A DNA stretch of 48,292 bases from Lachnospiraceae bacterium UBA7054 (GCA_002492725.1 DLAF01000041.1:1-48292), one strand, 5' to 3'; positions 1 to 9,827 are shown, counted from the first letter of the stretch. Notes: generated from the sequence alone by a model not told the origin. A program made the numbers and translations.

Positions 1-84
1 ACTTTTTATTTGCAGACTTTTCTGTTTTTTTCCGTCATGTTGTCGGTCTGATTTCACGAACAATTCCGCAAGTCGTGTTTTCAT
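1..84 (-). CDS. Possible start of a gene running off the left edge (partial, unrecognised)
   Basis: On the minus strand an ATG at 84 opens a frame that stays open for 28 codons to the window edge. The peptide begins MKTRLAELFVKSD and continues with a lysine- and glutamine-rich stretch. No strong ribosome site precedes it; only a weak AAGGG lies about 17 bases upstream. It could be the N-terminus of a divergently transcribed gene or a chance frame. I do not recognise a family. Confidence 0.25.
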   Translation of the reverse strand, partial: MKTRLAELFVKSDRQHDGKKQKSLQIKS

Positions 85-413
85 TTTTATTCGTATTGAG
101 ACCCTTGCGCCGACATTTCCTGACTGATTCGATTATAGAAAAAATTCCTGCAGTAATCCATAAAGGCTGCTTGGAATTTTGTCAACTGACAGTTGCAGCA
201 CTGAAAAAGTGCGGCTTTTGTGCGTAATTCCATTTTTTGAATTTACTATTATTCTTGACGTAAGATATCAAAATGTCAACTGTCTTGCAACATAATGATA
301 CGGAGATTTTGCTTCATCTGTTGGCATTTTTGTATGCCCTTATGTTAAAATGAATGGTATAAGATGATTGCGAGATTTTTATGACCTAAATGGATTGAGA
401 AAGAAGGTGGCGC
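85..413. other. AT-rich non-coding leader upstream of the esterase operon
   Basis: No credible gene is seen in this 330-bp stretch. It contains the palindrome CAACTGACAGTTG (183-195) and a related half, TGTCAACTGTC, at 274-284. These could be two copies of a regulator site. A promoter is plausible from TTGGCA (321-326) and TAAAAT (346-351) with a 19-bp spacer, preceding the gene that starts at 414. Confidence 0.5.
183..195. promoter_or_regulatory. Palindrome CAACTGACAGTTG, possible operator
   Basis: This is a perfect 6+1+6 inverted repeat. The sequence TGTCAACTG occurs here (180-188) and again at 274-282, about 94 bp downstream and just before the likely promoter of the esterase/GH32 operon. 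Two related sites ahead of a sugar-hydrolase operon would fit a repressor such as a LacI-type regulator. No regulator gene is adjacent in the window, so the binding protein is unknown. Confidence 0.3.
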
Positions 414-1148
414 ATGGAGCACCGCATAGAGGAATTGCAGATTGCAGGATTATGCTGCCATTTGTACTTGCCGCCGGATTACGGCGAAGGTACAAAGCGT
501 TACCCGACCATATATGTCAACGGCGAAATTCCGCTGGAAGGAATATTGACTGATTTAGTCGATATGGGCGTGCAAACCGATTTTATTCTTCTTTCCATCA
601 AACCGAAAAACTGGAACGATGATTTCACCCCCTGGGCGGCGCCCGCGTTTCGGGCAGGAGAGGCAGCGCCGCAGGGCAGGGCGGATGTCTACTTATCCTG
701 TCTGACAAAAGAAATAAAGCCATACATGGACACTCATTACCGCACAAAGCCCGAGCCACAGGATACGGCGCTGTTCGGCTATTCGTTGGGCGGGCTGACG
801 GCGGTCTATGCTATGTACAAAACGGCTGTGTTCGGTGCGATTGCCAGCCTTTCGGGATCGCTTTGGTATGACGGCTTTTGCGAATGGATGGAGCGGAAAA
901 AGCCATTACGGGCGGACTTGCGGGTGTATCTTTCCCTTGGGAAAAAGGAGGAGCGCAGCAAAAACCCGCGTATGGCTAAGGTGGCGGAATGCACACAGCG
1001 GGCAAAGGAAATTTTGGCGGCGCAGCTAAAAAAGCCGGTGCACTTTGATTGGAGTGAGGGAGGTCATTTTCACGACATAGAGGGGCGGTTCGCGAAAGCA
1101 ATTATATGGTGGATGAATGCCCCTGTGCTGCGGGAGGAAAGAGAATGA
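414..1148 (+). CDS. Putative esterase, alpha/beta hydrolase (esterase D / enterochelin-esterase-like family)
   Basis: This 244-aa protein has the features of the PF00756-type esterases. The nucleophile elbow is G-Y-S-L-G-G with Ser124. A preceding strand-turn segment lies around residues 50-62, and a late GGHFHD motif supplies the likely catalytic His218. There is no signal peptide, so it is probably cytoplasmic. The ATG at 414 follows GAAGGTGG closely. The stop codon overlaps the start of the GH32 gene (ATGA), so the two are translationally coupled, which suggests it removes acyl groups from the same carbohydrate or an ester-linked relative. Substrate cannot be read from the sequence. The family assignment is fairly secure; the role in sugar use is inferred from context. 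Confidence 0.8.
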   Translation: MEHRIEELQIAGLCCHLYLPPDYGEGTKRYPTIYVNGEIPLEGILTDLVDMGVQTDFILLSIKPKNWNDDFTPWAAPAFRAGEAAPQGRADVYLSCLTKEIKPYMDTHYRTKPEPQDTALFGYSLGGLTAVYAMYKTAVFGAIASLSGSLWYDGFCEWMERKKPLRADLRVYLSLGKKEERSKNPRMAKVAECTQRAKEILAAQLKKPVHFDWSEGGHFHDIEGRFAKAIIWWMNAPVLREERE

Positions 1149-2725
1149 GATTGCATATTACAGAGCCGTATTTGTGGATTCCGGTAGACAAAAAGAAACC
1201 GGAGGTGAAACTTCATTTCTATTTTGCACATGCGAAGTTTCAAGAGATTGATATTCAGCTTGGAGGAACGGACGGGGATTTTTATGCAGCCATGGACGTT
1301 AGCGGATATCTGGGTCAGGATATTGAAATAGAAGGCGATATTTCCGAGGAAATGTTTTACAACATTTTCTGCTGTAAGGAAGACGTGCAGCATGTTTATC
1401 CTTTCCGCCCGCAGATTCATTTTACGCCGAAAATCGGCTGGCACAATGATCCAAATGGTCTTGTCTATGCGGACGGCGTCTACCATCTCTATTATCAGTG
1501 GAATCCCTACGGTGTGATCTGGGGAAACATGCACTGGGGACATGCCGTAAGCAAGGATATGATCACATGGGAGCACAGGTCCATGGCGCTGGAACCCGAT
1601 CAGTATGGGACGGTCTATTCGGGCTGCGGCTGGCAGGATAAAGAAAATGTGGCTGGCTTTGGGAAAAACACCCTTTTATTCTTCTATACTGCGGCGGGTG
1701 GGAGTAACCGCTGGTCGGTCGAGGCGGGAAATCGGCATACGCAGCGGCTGGCGATATCCACGGATGGGGGAGAAACCCTGCAGCGCATTGACGGGGCGGT
1801 GATTCCGCATATCGCGGGTGATAACCGCGACCCCAAGGTCTTTTATCACAAGGAGAGCGCCGCTTATATCATGGCACTGTATCTGGATGGAAATGAATTT
1901 GCCATTTTCCGTTCTGCCAATCTGCTTCATTGGGAAGAGACGCAGCGGTTTACTGCCGAAAGCATGTGGGAGTGTCCGGATCTGTTTGCCCTGCCTGTTG
2001 ACAATGCCGCAGGGGAAAAGAAATGGGTGTTCTGGTCTGCTGACGGTTATTATCTGATCGGCGATTTTGACGGTTACTGCTTCACGCCGGAAGCGGAAGT
2101 ACAGCGCGCCTACAGCACCGCTCTGCCCTATGCGGCGCAGACCTATGCGGGTGTGGAGGACAGGACGATCAGTGTGTCCTGGCTCAGGTTGAGAAATGAC
2201 CGTGGAAATTACAGAGGGGCAATGTCCCTTCCTCTGGAATTATCCCTATGGAAGAAAAAAGGCAGCTATCAGCTGCGGTTTCATTTACCAAAGGAATTTT
2301 TGGCGTACAGGCGGTTATGCTGTGCGCCTGTGGAAGGCGTAAAGAGATTTGAGACAGAATTAAAAGGCAGGGCGGCGGAGCTTCTACTTTGCTGGAACAC
2401 GCAGGAAAGCGGAATTACAAAATTATGGATTGGATGCACGGAGATTACGGCGGACTTTGGCGAGGGATGTTTGACGTTTACGAATCCGCAGATTGAAGCG
2501 GAGACGATCGTCGTCCCGTTTGATCAAAAGGTAACTTTGACGTTAGACCTGATCATCGATCAGGAAATTATTGAGTTTTTGGGAAATGACGGCGCAATTT
2601 ACGGTGCGGTGGAAACGGAAGAAAATATCCTGCAAAAAAAAGTGATGGTAGAATCCGGGATGGAAATTGCGTCCATGACGTTCTATGAGTTATGCCCATC
2701 TGCAAAGGAGAATACAAGGGAATGA
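1145..2725 (+). CDS. Glycoside hydrolase family 32 (sucrose-6-phosphate hydrolase / fructan hydrolase)
   Basis: This is a 526-aa GH32 enzyme that cleaves terminal beta-fructosyl linkages (sucrose, sucrose-6-phosphate or fructo-oligosaccharides). The three family blocks are present: WHNDPNG with nucleophile Asp102, RDPK with Asp229 as transition-state stabiliser, and WECPD with acid/base Glu276. The five-bladed propeller is followed by a C-terminal beta-sandwich (about 400-526). About 85 residues precede the first catalytic block, somewhat longer than in minimal invertases. There is no signal peptide, so it acts on imported sugar. The ATG at 1145 is chosen because GGGAGGAAAGAGA precedes it and it overlaps the esterase stop; an in-frame start at 1106 lacks such a site. 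No PTS or permease gene lies beside it. Confidence 0.92.
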   Translation: MRLHITEPYLWIPVDKKKPEVKLHFYFAHAKFQEIDIQLGGTDGDFYAAMDVSGYLGQDIEIEGDISEEMFYNIFCCKEDVQHVYPFRPQIHFTPKIGWHNDPNGLVYADGVYHLYYQWNPYGVIWGNMHWGHAVSKDMITWEHRSMALEPDQYGTVYSGCGWQDKENVAGFGKNTLLFFYTAAGGSNRWSVEAGNRHTQRLAISTDGGETLQRIDGAVIPHIAGDNRDPKVFYHKESAAYIMALYLDGNEFAIFRSANLLHWEETQRFTAESMWECPDLFALPVDNAAGEKKWVFWSADGYYLIGDFDGYCFTPEAEVQRAYSTALPYAAQTYAGVEDRTISVSWLRLRNDRGNYRGAMSLPLELSLWKKKGSYQLRFHLPKEFLAYRRLCCAPVEGVKRFETELKGRAAELLLCWNTQESGITKLWIGCTEITADFGEGCLTFTNPQIEAETIVVPFDQKVTLTLDLIIDQEIIEFLGNDGAIYGAVETEENILQKKVMVESGMEIASMTFYELCPSAKENTRE

Positions 2726-4491
2726 AAAGAAGACGGCTGTCAGGAGTTTTGATTGCGATCTGCCTGTTTCTGTACGGCTGTGGGGCAGACTGTCAAAATT
2801 TGGATGCTTCCCAAACGAAATACCAGACGGAAGCCCGCGAAGAGCAGACAGCGGATAATGCCGCAGACGAAAATGGTACAGAACAGGCGACACAAAATTA
2901 TGCGGACGGAAGCGGCGGGCAATCAGAACAGAAGGATGGCGGAAGTGCAAATGCCGCAGATTTGGCTGCTGAGGAACAGCATGAAAAAACTGCCGCATTG
3001 GTGTTGCAGAAAGGTTCCCCGCAGCTTGCCAAGATGGTGGAGGAGCAGGCGAAAGCGCTGGAGGAATACGCTGCATTTCTGGCAGAATACGAGCCGCAGC
3101 AGGAGAATGAGCAGCAGCCGCCCCGATTCGCCTTACTGTTTTTGGACGGCGACGATGTTCCGGAATTGATCGTGATAGAAGGCACGGCTCATGCACAGGG
3201 CGCATCCGTTTATATGTTTCAGAAAAGGCATGCGATTTTCGTTGGTACATACGGCCAGTACGGCGCGTTGTGTTATCGGGAAAAAGAAGGAATCCTGTTT
3301 GACGATTACGATACGCAGGGAGATATTTTTTCCCGGGTGTATCAGATTAAGGAAAATCAGGCAGTGCTTCTGCAAAGCTATGATTCTATCGAACCGCCGC
3401 ATTTGGAGAACGGAGAAGAACCGCAGTACACCTATCATGTAGACGGGAAAGAAGTGACTGAGGAACAATATGAAGAAATTTCAGATAAATGGTCAGCAGA
3501 CGGATATCGGATGATACAGTACGATGATTGTCGGGTATTGACGGGAAGTGATATCCAAAAAGACTTGCAGGAAGAATTGGAAGACCGGATCCTGATGCAG
3601 GAGAATGTGCTGAAACAGAATCTGCTGATCACGGCGGGAGCGCAGGAGAACGATATTTTATTATTTGACTGTGACGATTACGATGGAGACGGGAAGTATG
3701 AGGCGTTTATGATTGCCGGGAAATCTCATACTTATCCCGGAGGCTGGGGAGAGGAAACAACGTATACGGGAACGCTGTATTTTGCGGGAGCGGCGCATGG
3801 CGTATCGGCGCTTTCCGACAGTTACGGAATCTATCGCAAGATAGACGGGGTAATGGATTTCGGCTCCAGAAAGTATTTATTCTTTTATACAGAACTAATT
3901 GTTACGTCAAATAATACGGAACTCTGGACAGTGAGAGACGGTAAGCCGGTAGAAGAAGGCGGACTATTTCGAAACATGCAGGTGATATATCGTGATAAAT
4001 ACCCCAGAGAGGATTTCGAGGTCTGGGTGGATGCGTACGATTATGACTGTGAGAAGAATGGTTTTGATAATGGTGAAGACATGTGGTTAGGACATACTTG
4101 GAAACCGTATTTTTATTATTATGATCAGTTTGAGGACAGAATCAAAGCGTATGGAGGAGAAAAAATTTCAAAAGACGCGTTTGTTAAATTGAGCGGAACG
4201 AATATCATAGAGGAGATCGAAGCTAAAGGCTATACAGTCGGTGAAATTATCCACTGGGAGAATGATGTTGTGACGATCAACTACCATTATGCGAAAATCC
4301 GGGGCGAGGACGGAGAGAGTACGGATTATTACTATGAAAATGTGATCTGGGATAATCGAGTTAAGGATTATTGGAGAAAGGAAGAAAGGGGCGTTACTTC
4401 GTGGGAGAACGCGGGCGAGGGTGGAAGTTACGAATTGACGTATTTTGAGAATCAGGAGAAATGGCGTATGCAGGGGACAGTAAACAGATGA
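2722..4491 (+). CDS. Large secreted lipoprotein of unknown function
   Basis: This is a 589-aa protein with a lipoprotein signal: a KRRR-type n-region, a hydrophobic core and a lipobox LYGC with Cys at about residue 20. A low-complexity, Q/E/A/N-rich linker follows (about 25-125). The rest is globular, with two segments rich in acidic repeats: LDGDDVPELIV near residue 145 and DDYDGDGKYE near residue 320. These resemble calcium-binding FG-GAP/VCBS-type turns. The ATG at 2722 overlaps the GH32 stop (ATGA) and follows AAGGAG, so it is co-expressed with the hydrolase. I do not recognise a named family. A surface binding or sensing role is possible but not shown. Confidence 0.75.
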   Translation: MKRRRLSGVLIAICLFLYGCGADCQNLDASQTKYQTEAREEQTADNAADENGTEQATQNYADGSGGQSEQKDGGSANAADLAAEEQHEKTAALVLQKGSPQLAKMVEEQAKALEEYAAFLAEYEPQQENEQQPPRFALLFLDGDDVPELIVIEGTAHAQGASVYMFQKRHAIFVGTYGQYGALCYREKEGILFDDYDTQGDIFSRVYQIKENQAVLLQSYDSIEPPHLENGEEPQYTYHVDGKEVTEEQYEEISDKWSADGYRMIQYDDCRVLTGSDIQKDLQEELEDRILMQENVLKQNLLITAGAQENDILLFDCDDYDGDGKYEAFMIAGKSHTYPGGWGEETTYTGTLYFAGAAHGVSALSDSYGIYRKIDGVMDFGSRKYLFFYTELIVTSNNTELWTVRDGKPVEEGGLFRNMQVIYRDKYPREDFEVWVDAYDYDCEKNGFDNGEDMWLGHTWKPYFYYYDQFEDRIKAYGGEKISKDAFVKLSGTNIIEEIEAKGYTVGEIIHWENDVVTINYHYAKIRGEDGESTDYYYENVIWDNRVKDYWRKEERGVTSWENAGEGGSYELTYFENQEKWRMQGTVNR

Positions 4492-4516
4492 TGGCGAGAA
4501 AACCTACCATCATAAG

Positions 4517-4551
4517 TTGAGAATTTCTTGAGATTTATGGGATACTATAAT
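4517..4551 (+). promoter_or_regulatory. Promoter with paired TTGAGA direct repeats (probable regulator box)
   Basis: TTGAGA occurs at 4517-4522 and 4528-4533, exactly 11 bp apart. Nine bases after the second copy lies a -10-like TACTAT (4543-4548), which overlaps TATAAT at 4546-4551. The same repeat, period and 9-bp distance are found ahead of the ABC transporter at 6513-6544. Repeats one helical turn apart are typical of OmpR/PhoB-family binding, and this family member is encoded directly downstream. Self-regulation is inferred. Confidence 0.6.
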
Positions 4552-4569
4552 TTCATGGAGGAACCCAAC

Positions 4570-5244
4570 ATGCGCAAAAAGATCATGATCGTAGACGACG
4601 AGCCCGGCATTGTCGATGTCATGCAAAGTTATTTCGAGCAGGCGGGATATCAGGTGATGACAGCCTATAACGGAAAAGACGCTCTGGAGCGCTTAAAACA
4701 GCTTCCCGACATCGTTCTCTTAGATATCAATATGCCGGATATGGACGGACTGGCGGTTTGTCAAAATATCAGGCAGCATATCACCTGTCCGATTCTTTTT
4801 CTGACGGCCCGCATTGAAAAGGAAGATAAACTGAAAGGATTTTCCGTCGGTGCCGATGATTATATCGAGAAACCCTTTGATCTGGATGAACTGGGTGCAA
4901 GGGTGGCTGCCCATTTACGGCGCGAAAACCGCAGGCAGGAATCATCCTGTCTGCGCTTCTTTAATGATATGGCAATCGATTATACGAAAAGGGAGATTAC
5001 AATCGGGCAAACCCCCATCCTGTTGTCAAAAAAGGAATTTGATATCGTTGAGCTGCTCTCTGTATACAGCGGGCAGATTTTTGACAGGGAACGGATCTAT
5101 GAGAAGGTGTGGGGCTTAGAGAGCGATGGCAGCAGCGACACCGTGATGGAACATATCCGAAAGATTCGTGCCAAGTTTGCACAGTACACGATGCACGGCT
5201 ATATTGAAACAGTTTGGGGAGTGGGTTACAAATGGAATGGTTAA
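4570..5244 (+). CDS. OmpR/PhoB-family response regulator
   Basis: This 224-aa regulator has a receiver domain (about 1-115): acidic pocket Asp9/Asp10, phospho-acceptor Asp52 in LLDINMP, switch Thr in FLTAR, and Lys in EKPFD. A winged-helix DNA-binding domain follows (about 128-224) and ends in the usual ETVWGVGYKW. The ATG at 4570 sits 8 bases after GGAGG; an upstream in-frame ATG at 4528 falls inside the promoter and is rejected. Its gene overlaps the sensor kinase gene. With the ABC transporter that follows, the arrangement resembles bacitracin/lantibiotic-type detection and resistance modules, although the permease is not obviously of the BceB type. Confidence 0.93.
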   Translation: MRKKIMIVDDEPGIVDVMQSYFEQAGYQVMTAYNGKDALERLKQLPDIVLLDINMPDMDGLAVCQNIRQHITCPILFLTARIEKEDKLKGFSVGADDYIEKPFDLDELGARVAAHLRRENRRQESSCLRFFNDMAIDYTKREITIGQTPILLSKKEFDIVELLSVYSGQIFDRERIYEKVWGLESDGSSDTVMEHIRKIRAKFAQYTMHGYIETVWGVGYKWNG

Positions 5245-6509
5245 GGCAGATGAAATTAAAAAAGGCGCTGTTTACCATAGCCTTTCTCAATATCACGGTC
5301 GCACTGATACTGTCGCTGCTTGCCATCTGGGGCTGCGCCGAACTGCGCTCGTATTTTGCGGTGGACGGAATCGGTATTATCATGGATGCGCAGCCTGATC
5401 AGATCGTGGTCAGGCAGATGCAGGGAGGAGGAGCAGGGGAAAAAACAGCGGCTGACATACTGTCGGTTGTGCAGATTTTACTGCCGATCGTGATTTATAT
5501 CTGTGCCCTGTTTCTCAGCGCCTCCTTATTTTACCGCCTGAAGCTGCGAGAGCCGATCGAGGCGTTGAGCAAAGGAGCCGACCGTATTATCGACAATGAT
5601 CTCGACTTTGAGATGACGGCGGGGTCAGAGGATGAATTGGGGCAGCTGTGTACCGCTTTTGAAACCATGCGCAAGACCCTGCTTGCCAATAACCGTGAGT
5701 TGTGGAGGCAGGCGGAGGAGAGAAGAAGGCTCAATGCTGCGTTTGCCCATGATCTGCGCAATCCCGTTACGGTCTTAAAGGGTTCCGTAAAACTGGCGAA
5801 ACATACGGTGATGGACGCTGCGGCAGATTCGGAGCAGCAGAGAGAAGAGAGAGAGCAGAGGGAACAGAAGGGGCAGGGAAAGCAGAAGGAACAGAGAGAG
5901 CAGAAAACACAAAGAGAACAGCTTGCGGGACATTTGCAGCGGATCGAGGACTATACGAACAGGATTGAGCAGTATGTGGAGACGATGAGCAGTATTCAAA
6001 AGCTGGAACAGATAGAGATAAAGAAGGAACCGGCGGCGTGGCACAGCCTTATGCAGGAACTGGAGCAGATGATACGCCTCGTGGGGGCGGATTGCCAAAA
6101 GGAGATTTACTTTCAGACATCGGAATCAACGGATAATGCTGCGGGGGATATTCTGGTTGACAAAGCAATTCTTTTTCAAATCGCGGAGAATCTTGTATCA
6201 AACGCACTGCGGTTCGCCGTGCATAAAATCACGGTCTGCTGCATTGCCTCCGACGGGAACCTGTCTTTTACCGTGACGGACGACGGCTGTGGATTCCCGG
6301 ACAAACTATTGCAAAACGGCATTCAGCCCTTTCAAAAAGGCAGGGAAGATGCGGGACATTTTGGCATGGGGCTGTATCTTTGCGAGCTTCTTAGCAAGAA
6401 ACACGGCGGCAGTCTGACGATACAAAACAATTCGATGATTCAGCACAGTCCGACGGCACAAAGCAGTCCGACAGGCGCGACAGTCTGCGCTGTCATAAAA
6501 ATCCAATAA
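5232..6509 (+). CDS. Sensor histidine kinase with a Q/E/R-rich insertion in the DHp domain
   Basis: This 425-aa membrane kinase is partner to the preceding regulator. TM1 is at about 13-35, with a short extracellular loop of about 40 residues; TM2 is at about 77-100. HAMP follows (101-155), then DHp with the phospho-acceptor His173 in FAHDLRNP, and HATPase_c with N-box AENLVSNALRF, G1 DDGCGFP and G2 FGMGLYL. Between the two DHp helices (about 197-230) lies a repetitive stretch of REQ/KEQ units, absent from ordinary kinases and encoded by purine-rich, slippage-prone DNA. The ATG at 5232 overlaps the regulator gene by 13 nt. An alternative ATG is at 5250. The short sensor loop fits intramembrane-sensing kinases. 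Confidence 0.9.
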   Translation: MEWLRQMKLKKALFTIAFLNITVALILSLLAIWGCAELRSYFAVDGIGIIMDAQPDQIVVRQMQGGGAGEKTAADILSVVQILLPIVIYICALFLSASLFYRLKLREPIEALSKGADRIIDNDLDFEMTAGSEDELGQLCTAFETMRKTLLANNRELWRQAEERRRLNAAFAHDLRNPVTVLKGSVKLAKHTVMDAAADSEQQREEREQREQKGQGKQKEQREQKTQREQLAGHLQRIEDYTNRIEQYVETMSSIQKLEQIEIKKEPAAWHSLMQELEQMIRLVGADCQKEIYFQTSESTDNAAGDILVDKAILFQIAENLVSNALRFAVHKITVCCIASDGNLSFTVTDDGCGFPDKLLQNGIQPFQKGREDAGHFGMGLYLCELLSKKHGGSLTIQNNSMIQHSPTAQSSPTGATVCAVIKIQ

Positions 6510-6512
6510 ACT

Positions 6513-6544
6513 TTGAGAAATTTTTGAGAATTGCCCGTTACACT
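6513..6544 (+). promoter_or_regulatory. Promoter with paired TTGAGA repeats ahead of the ABC transporter
   Basis: TTGAGA at 6513-6518 and 6524-6529 (11-bp period) is followed after 9 bp by TACACT (6539-6544) as the -10 element. The geometry is identical to the site at 4517-4548 before the regulator gene. No consensus -35 is present at the usual distance, as expected of an activator-dependent promoter. Confidence 0.6.
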
Positions 6545-6575
6545 CTCCTTATCAATAGCGATAAGGAGGTTTTTT
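6545..6575 (+). terminator. Hairpin plus T-tract covering the ABC gene ribosome site (terminator/attenuator)
   Basis: CTCCTTATC (6545-6553) and GATAAGGAG (6560-6568) form a perfect 9-bp stem with a 6-nt loop, followed by GTTTTTTT. It looks like an intrinsic terminator for the regulator-kinase operon. The 3' arm is also the Shine-Dalgarno AAGGAGG of the ATPase gene at 6577. A transcript started from the promoter at 6539-6544 would begin inside the 5' arm, so only read-through RNA could form the full hairpin. Confidence 0.65.
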
Positions 6576-6576
6576 T

Positions 6577-7244
<668 letters not shown>

Positions 7245-7248
<4 letters not shown>

Positions 7249-9725
7249 GATCCTATTTATCATTAGCAATAAAAGAATTAAAGGCACAAAAAGTAATGGC
7301 GGTTCTGATTTTGATCGCGGTCATTCTTTCCTGCAGTATGACAACGGCAATCGGGCAGTCGCTCGGCATTTTACAGACGATGCGGATTGAGCAGGCTTCC
7401 TCGCTGAATGGCGACCGCTACGTTACCTTTCATCAGATCAAGGAAGAACAGGTGCGGCAGTTGAAAGAAGATTCCAGACTTTACGACGTGGGCAGCCTGA
7501 TCAACGTCGGCAATACGAAAATCGCAGGCAGCGGTCTGACCCTGTATGTGCGGGAATATCTGGATAATGCGCTGGACGCTTACCAGTCGATCAGTAAAGC
7601 GAGAGAGGGCAGGCTGCCTGTCTCACCGATGGAAATCGCCCTGCCGGAAAATATTCTGCCCTATCTGGGGCAGGAAGTCGGCGTTGGCGATACCATCACC
7701 CTGCAGTCAGAAATATCTCTGATGGACGGGTCGCTGCCCGCCTATTCGTATACTGCTGATTATACGGTCTGCGGCATTTTGGAAGCCAGCTATATCGGCT
7801 ATACTACCGGGACGGTGGACGCCGTGGCAGGTGAGGGAACGGCAAAGCAGCTTCTGCCGGAGGAATACGTATTGTATTCTACAGATTGTAAGACAAAGGA
7901 TACTTTGCAGTTCCAGTCGATTATAGACGATCTGGCAGCGCGCCTTGGTGTTGCCGAAAGAAACATTCAATATAATTGGATCTTCTTGGATGCCCTTGGC
8001 ATTTCTTATCGGGAAGCGGGTAGTTCCGACACCGATACGGGTTTTTCTTTTATGGCGTTTGCCGGTGTGATGGTGGTTGTGCTGGTTTTGTTTGCCGCCG
8101 GGCTGGTCATTTATAATATTTTGAAGATTGCGGTGACGAAACGCATCAAAGAATATGGAACACTTAGGGCAATCGGCGGCGAGAGAGGCCAGATTTACCG
8201 CATTGTCACACTGCAATTGCTTGTTTTGAGCGGTCTTGGCATCCCTTTCGGGTTATTGCTCGGTGCGGCATCCGCAAAAGGGATTTTGACTGCGGCGACA
8301 GGTATTTTGAATCCGGATTTATTTATGGCAAACAGCACGGGAGAATTGGCGCAGACGATACGTGCAACAAGCTCTGGCAGCTTTTTGCCTTACCTGATCA
8401 GTATTGCGATAACGCTTACCTTTGCAATGGCGGCGGCATTTCCGGCAGCCCGTTATGCTTCGCGCGTTTCTCCGACAGTCGCCATGTCAGGGCAGACGGT
8501 GAAAATCAGGCGCCGCAGCCGTAAAACAAAAGTGATTCGCAATTTTGAAGCCTATTATGCGCGCCTGAATTTAAAGCGCGGGCGCAGCAGAACCGTAATT
8601 ACGATTCTTTCCCTGATTATGAGCATCACGGTGTTTGTTGCTCTGCAAGGCTGCGTCACCCTGCTTGATACCAGCAAGGGCGTACAGGATATGAATTTGG
8701 GGGACTATGCGGTCACGGACGAGGATATCGGTTTTTCGTTGGAAAGCATCGAAAAGCTTCGGGAACAGGAGCAGGTAGAAAAGCTTGCTACCACGAAATT
8801 AACGGTCTATTCGCATGATGAGAATGGGGATATCCCGATAGACCTTGATGTGGAATTGCAGTCATGGGAGGCCTTTGGTGTTGCCGGACTGAATGACGAA
8901 CGTCTGACCTCTGCCGCGGAGGGGCTGACAGAGGGGGATAAGACCGAGCTGTTGTCGGGCGCGGCGTGTATTGTAAAGAATCCGATTCCCATCTCCTATG
9001 AGGGGCAGACATATGAGGGCACGAAGTTAAATCGAAATGATACGATTGTGGTGAACGGACAGAAGCTGCGCGTTGCCGGAATCACCGATGGAGCTGTTAC
9101 GATCAACAATGGTGGTTTCCTAAATGGTGTGCAGATTATGGTGAGTGATCAGATGTATGATGTACTGACGGGCAGTGACCGCTATGCGGAGGTTTACCCG
9201 ACCTTAAAACAGGATGCGGACAGTACACAATTTGAAGCGTGGCTGGATAGCTGGTGTAAGGAAAATGCGGGCAGTCATTGGCTTTCTTATCAGATGACCG
9301 CGAAGGAGCTTAAGGAAAGTTTCGAGCAGATCAGGCTGTTGTGTTACGGGCTCATTTTCTTTGTCGGATTGATTGGCATTTTAAATATCATCAATACGGT
9401 CTACAGCAACATTCATACCCGCGTGGCGGAAATCGGTATGCAGCGGGCAATCGGCATGAGTGCGGGCAGCCTTTATCGGACTTTTCTCTGGGAGGGGGCT
9501 TACTATGGAATCATAGCGTCTGTCATCGGCGGGGTCTTGGGATATCTTTGCACCATCGTAATAGAGGCTGCCGAGACGGACAGCCTGCAGCTTACTGCCG
9601 TCTCCTGGCTGCCGATTTTGGAAGCGGCCGTAATTTCCATTCTTGCCTGCCTGCTGGCGACTGCGGTTCCGCTGCGCTCCATTGCGGGAATGGATATTGT
9701 GGAGTCAATCGAGATGGTAGAGTGA
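7245..9725 (+). CDS. FtsX-like ABC permease, large two-domain form
   Basis: This 826-aa membrane protein has two FtsX-like permease modules. TM1 is near residues 15-35, followed by an extracellular domain (about 50-265). A three-helix bundle (about 268-400) is followed by a basic cytoplasmic linker (RRRSRKTK), TM near 450-470, a second extracellular domain (about 480-690) and a final three-helix FtsX bundle (about 700-815) ending in a VPLRSIAGMDIVESIE-like motif. Ten predicted TM segments of this kind suit a single-subunit permease paired with the ATPase. The start overlaps the ATPase stop (ATGA). Related proteins serve in antimicrobial-peptide resistance or export. The large extracellular domains rather than a single BceB loop argue against a strict Bce system. 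Confidence 0.92.
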
Positions 9726-9753
9726 CCGCTAAATGGATGTATTTTCTTCTCAT

Positions 9754-9765
9754 ATATGCTATACT
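9754..9765 (+). promoter_or_regulatory. Extended -10 promoter for the MoxR-DUF58-transglutaminase operon
   Basis: TGCTATACT with TATACT at 9760-9765 is a good extended -10. The same TATGCTATACTAT string occurs before ychF (24310-24322). No clear -35 is visible at the 17-bp position. AAGGAG precedes the first ATG at 9828. Confidence 0.5.
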
Positions 9766-9827
9766 ATACCAAATGAAAATAAGCGGTGCACAGATGATAC
9801 ACTGCAAAAAGGAATAAGGAGCACACT

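Noticed and set aside
5775..6098. Leucine-rich minus-strand frame over the kinase gene
   Set aside because: It is the complement of the REQ/KEQ repeat DNA (CTC/CTG codons read as Leu) and has no ribosome site.
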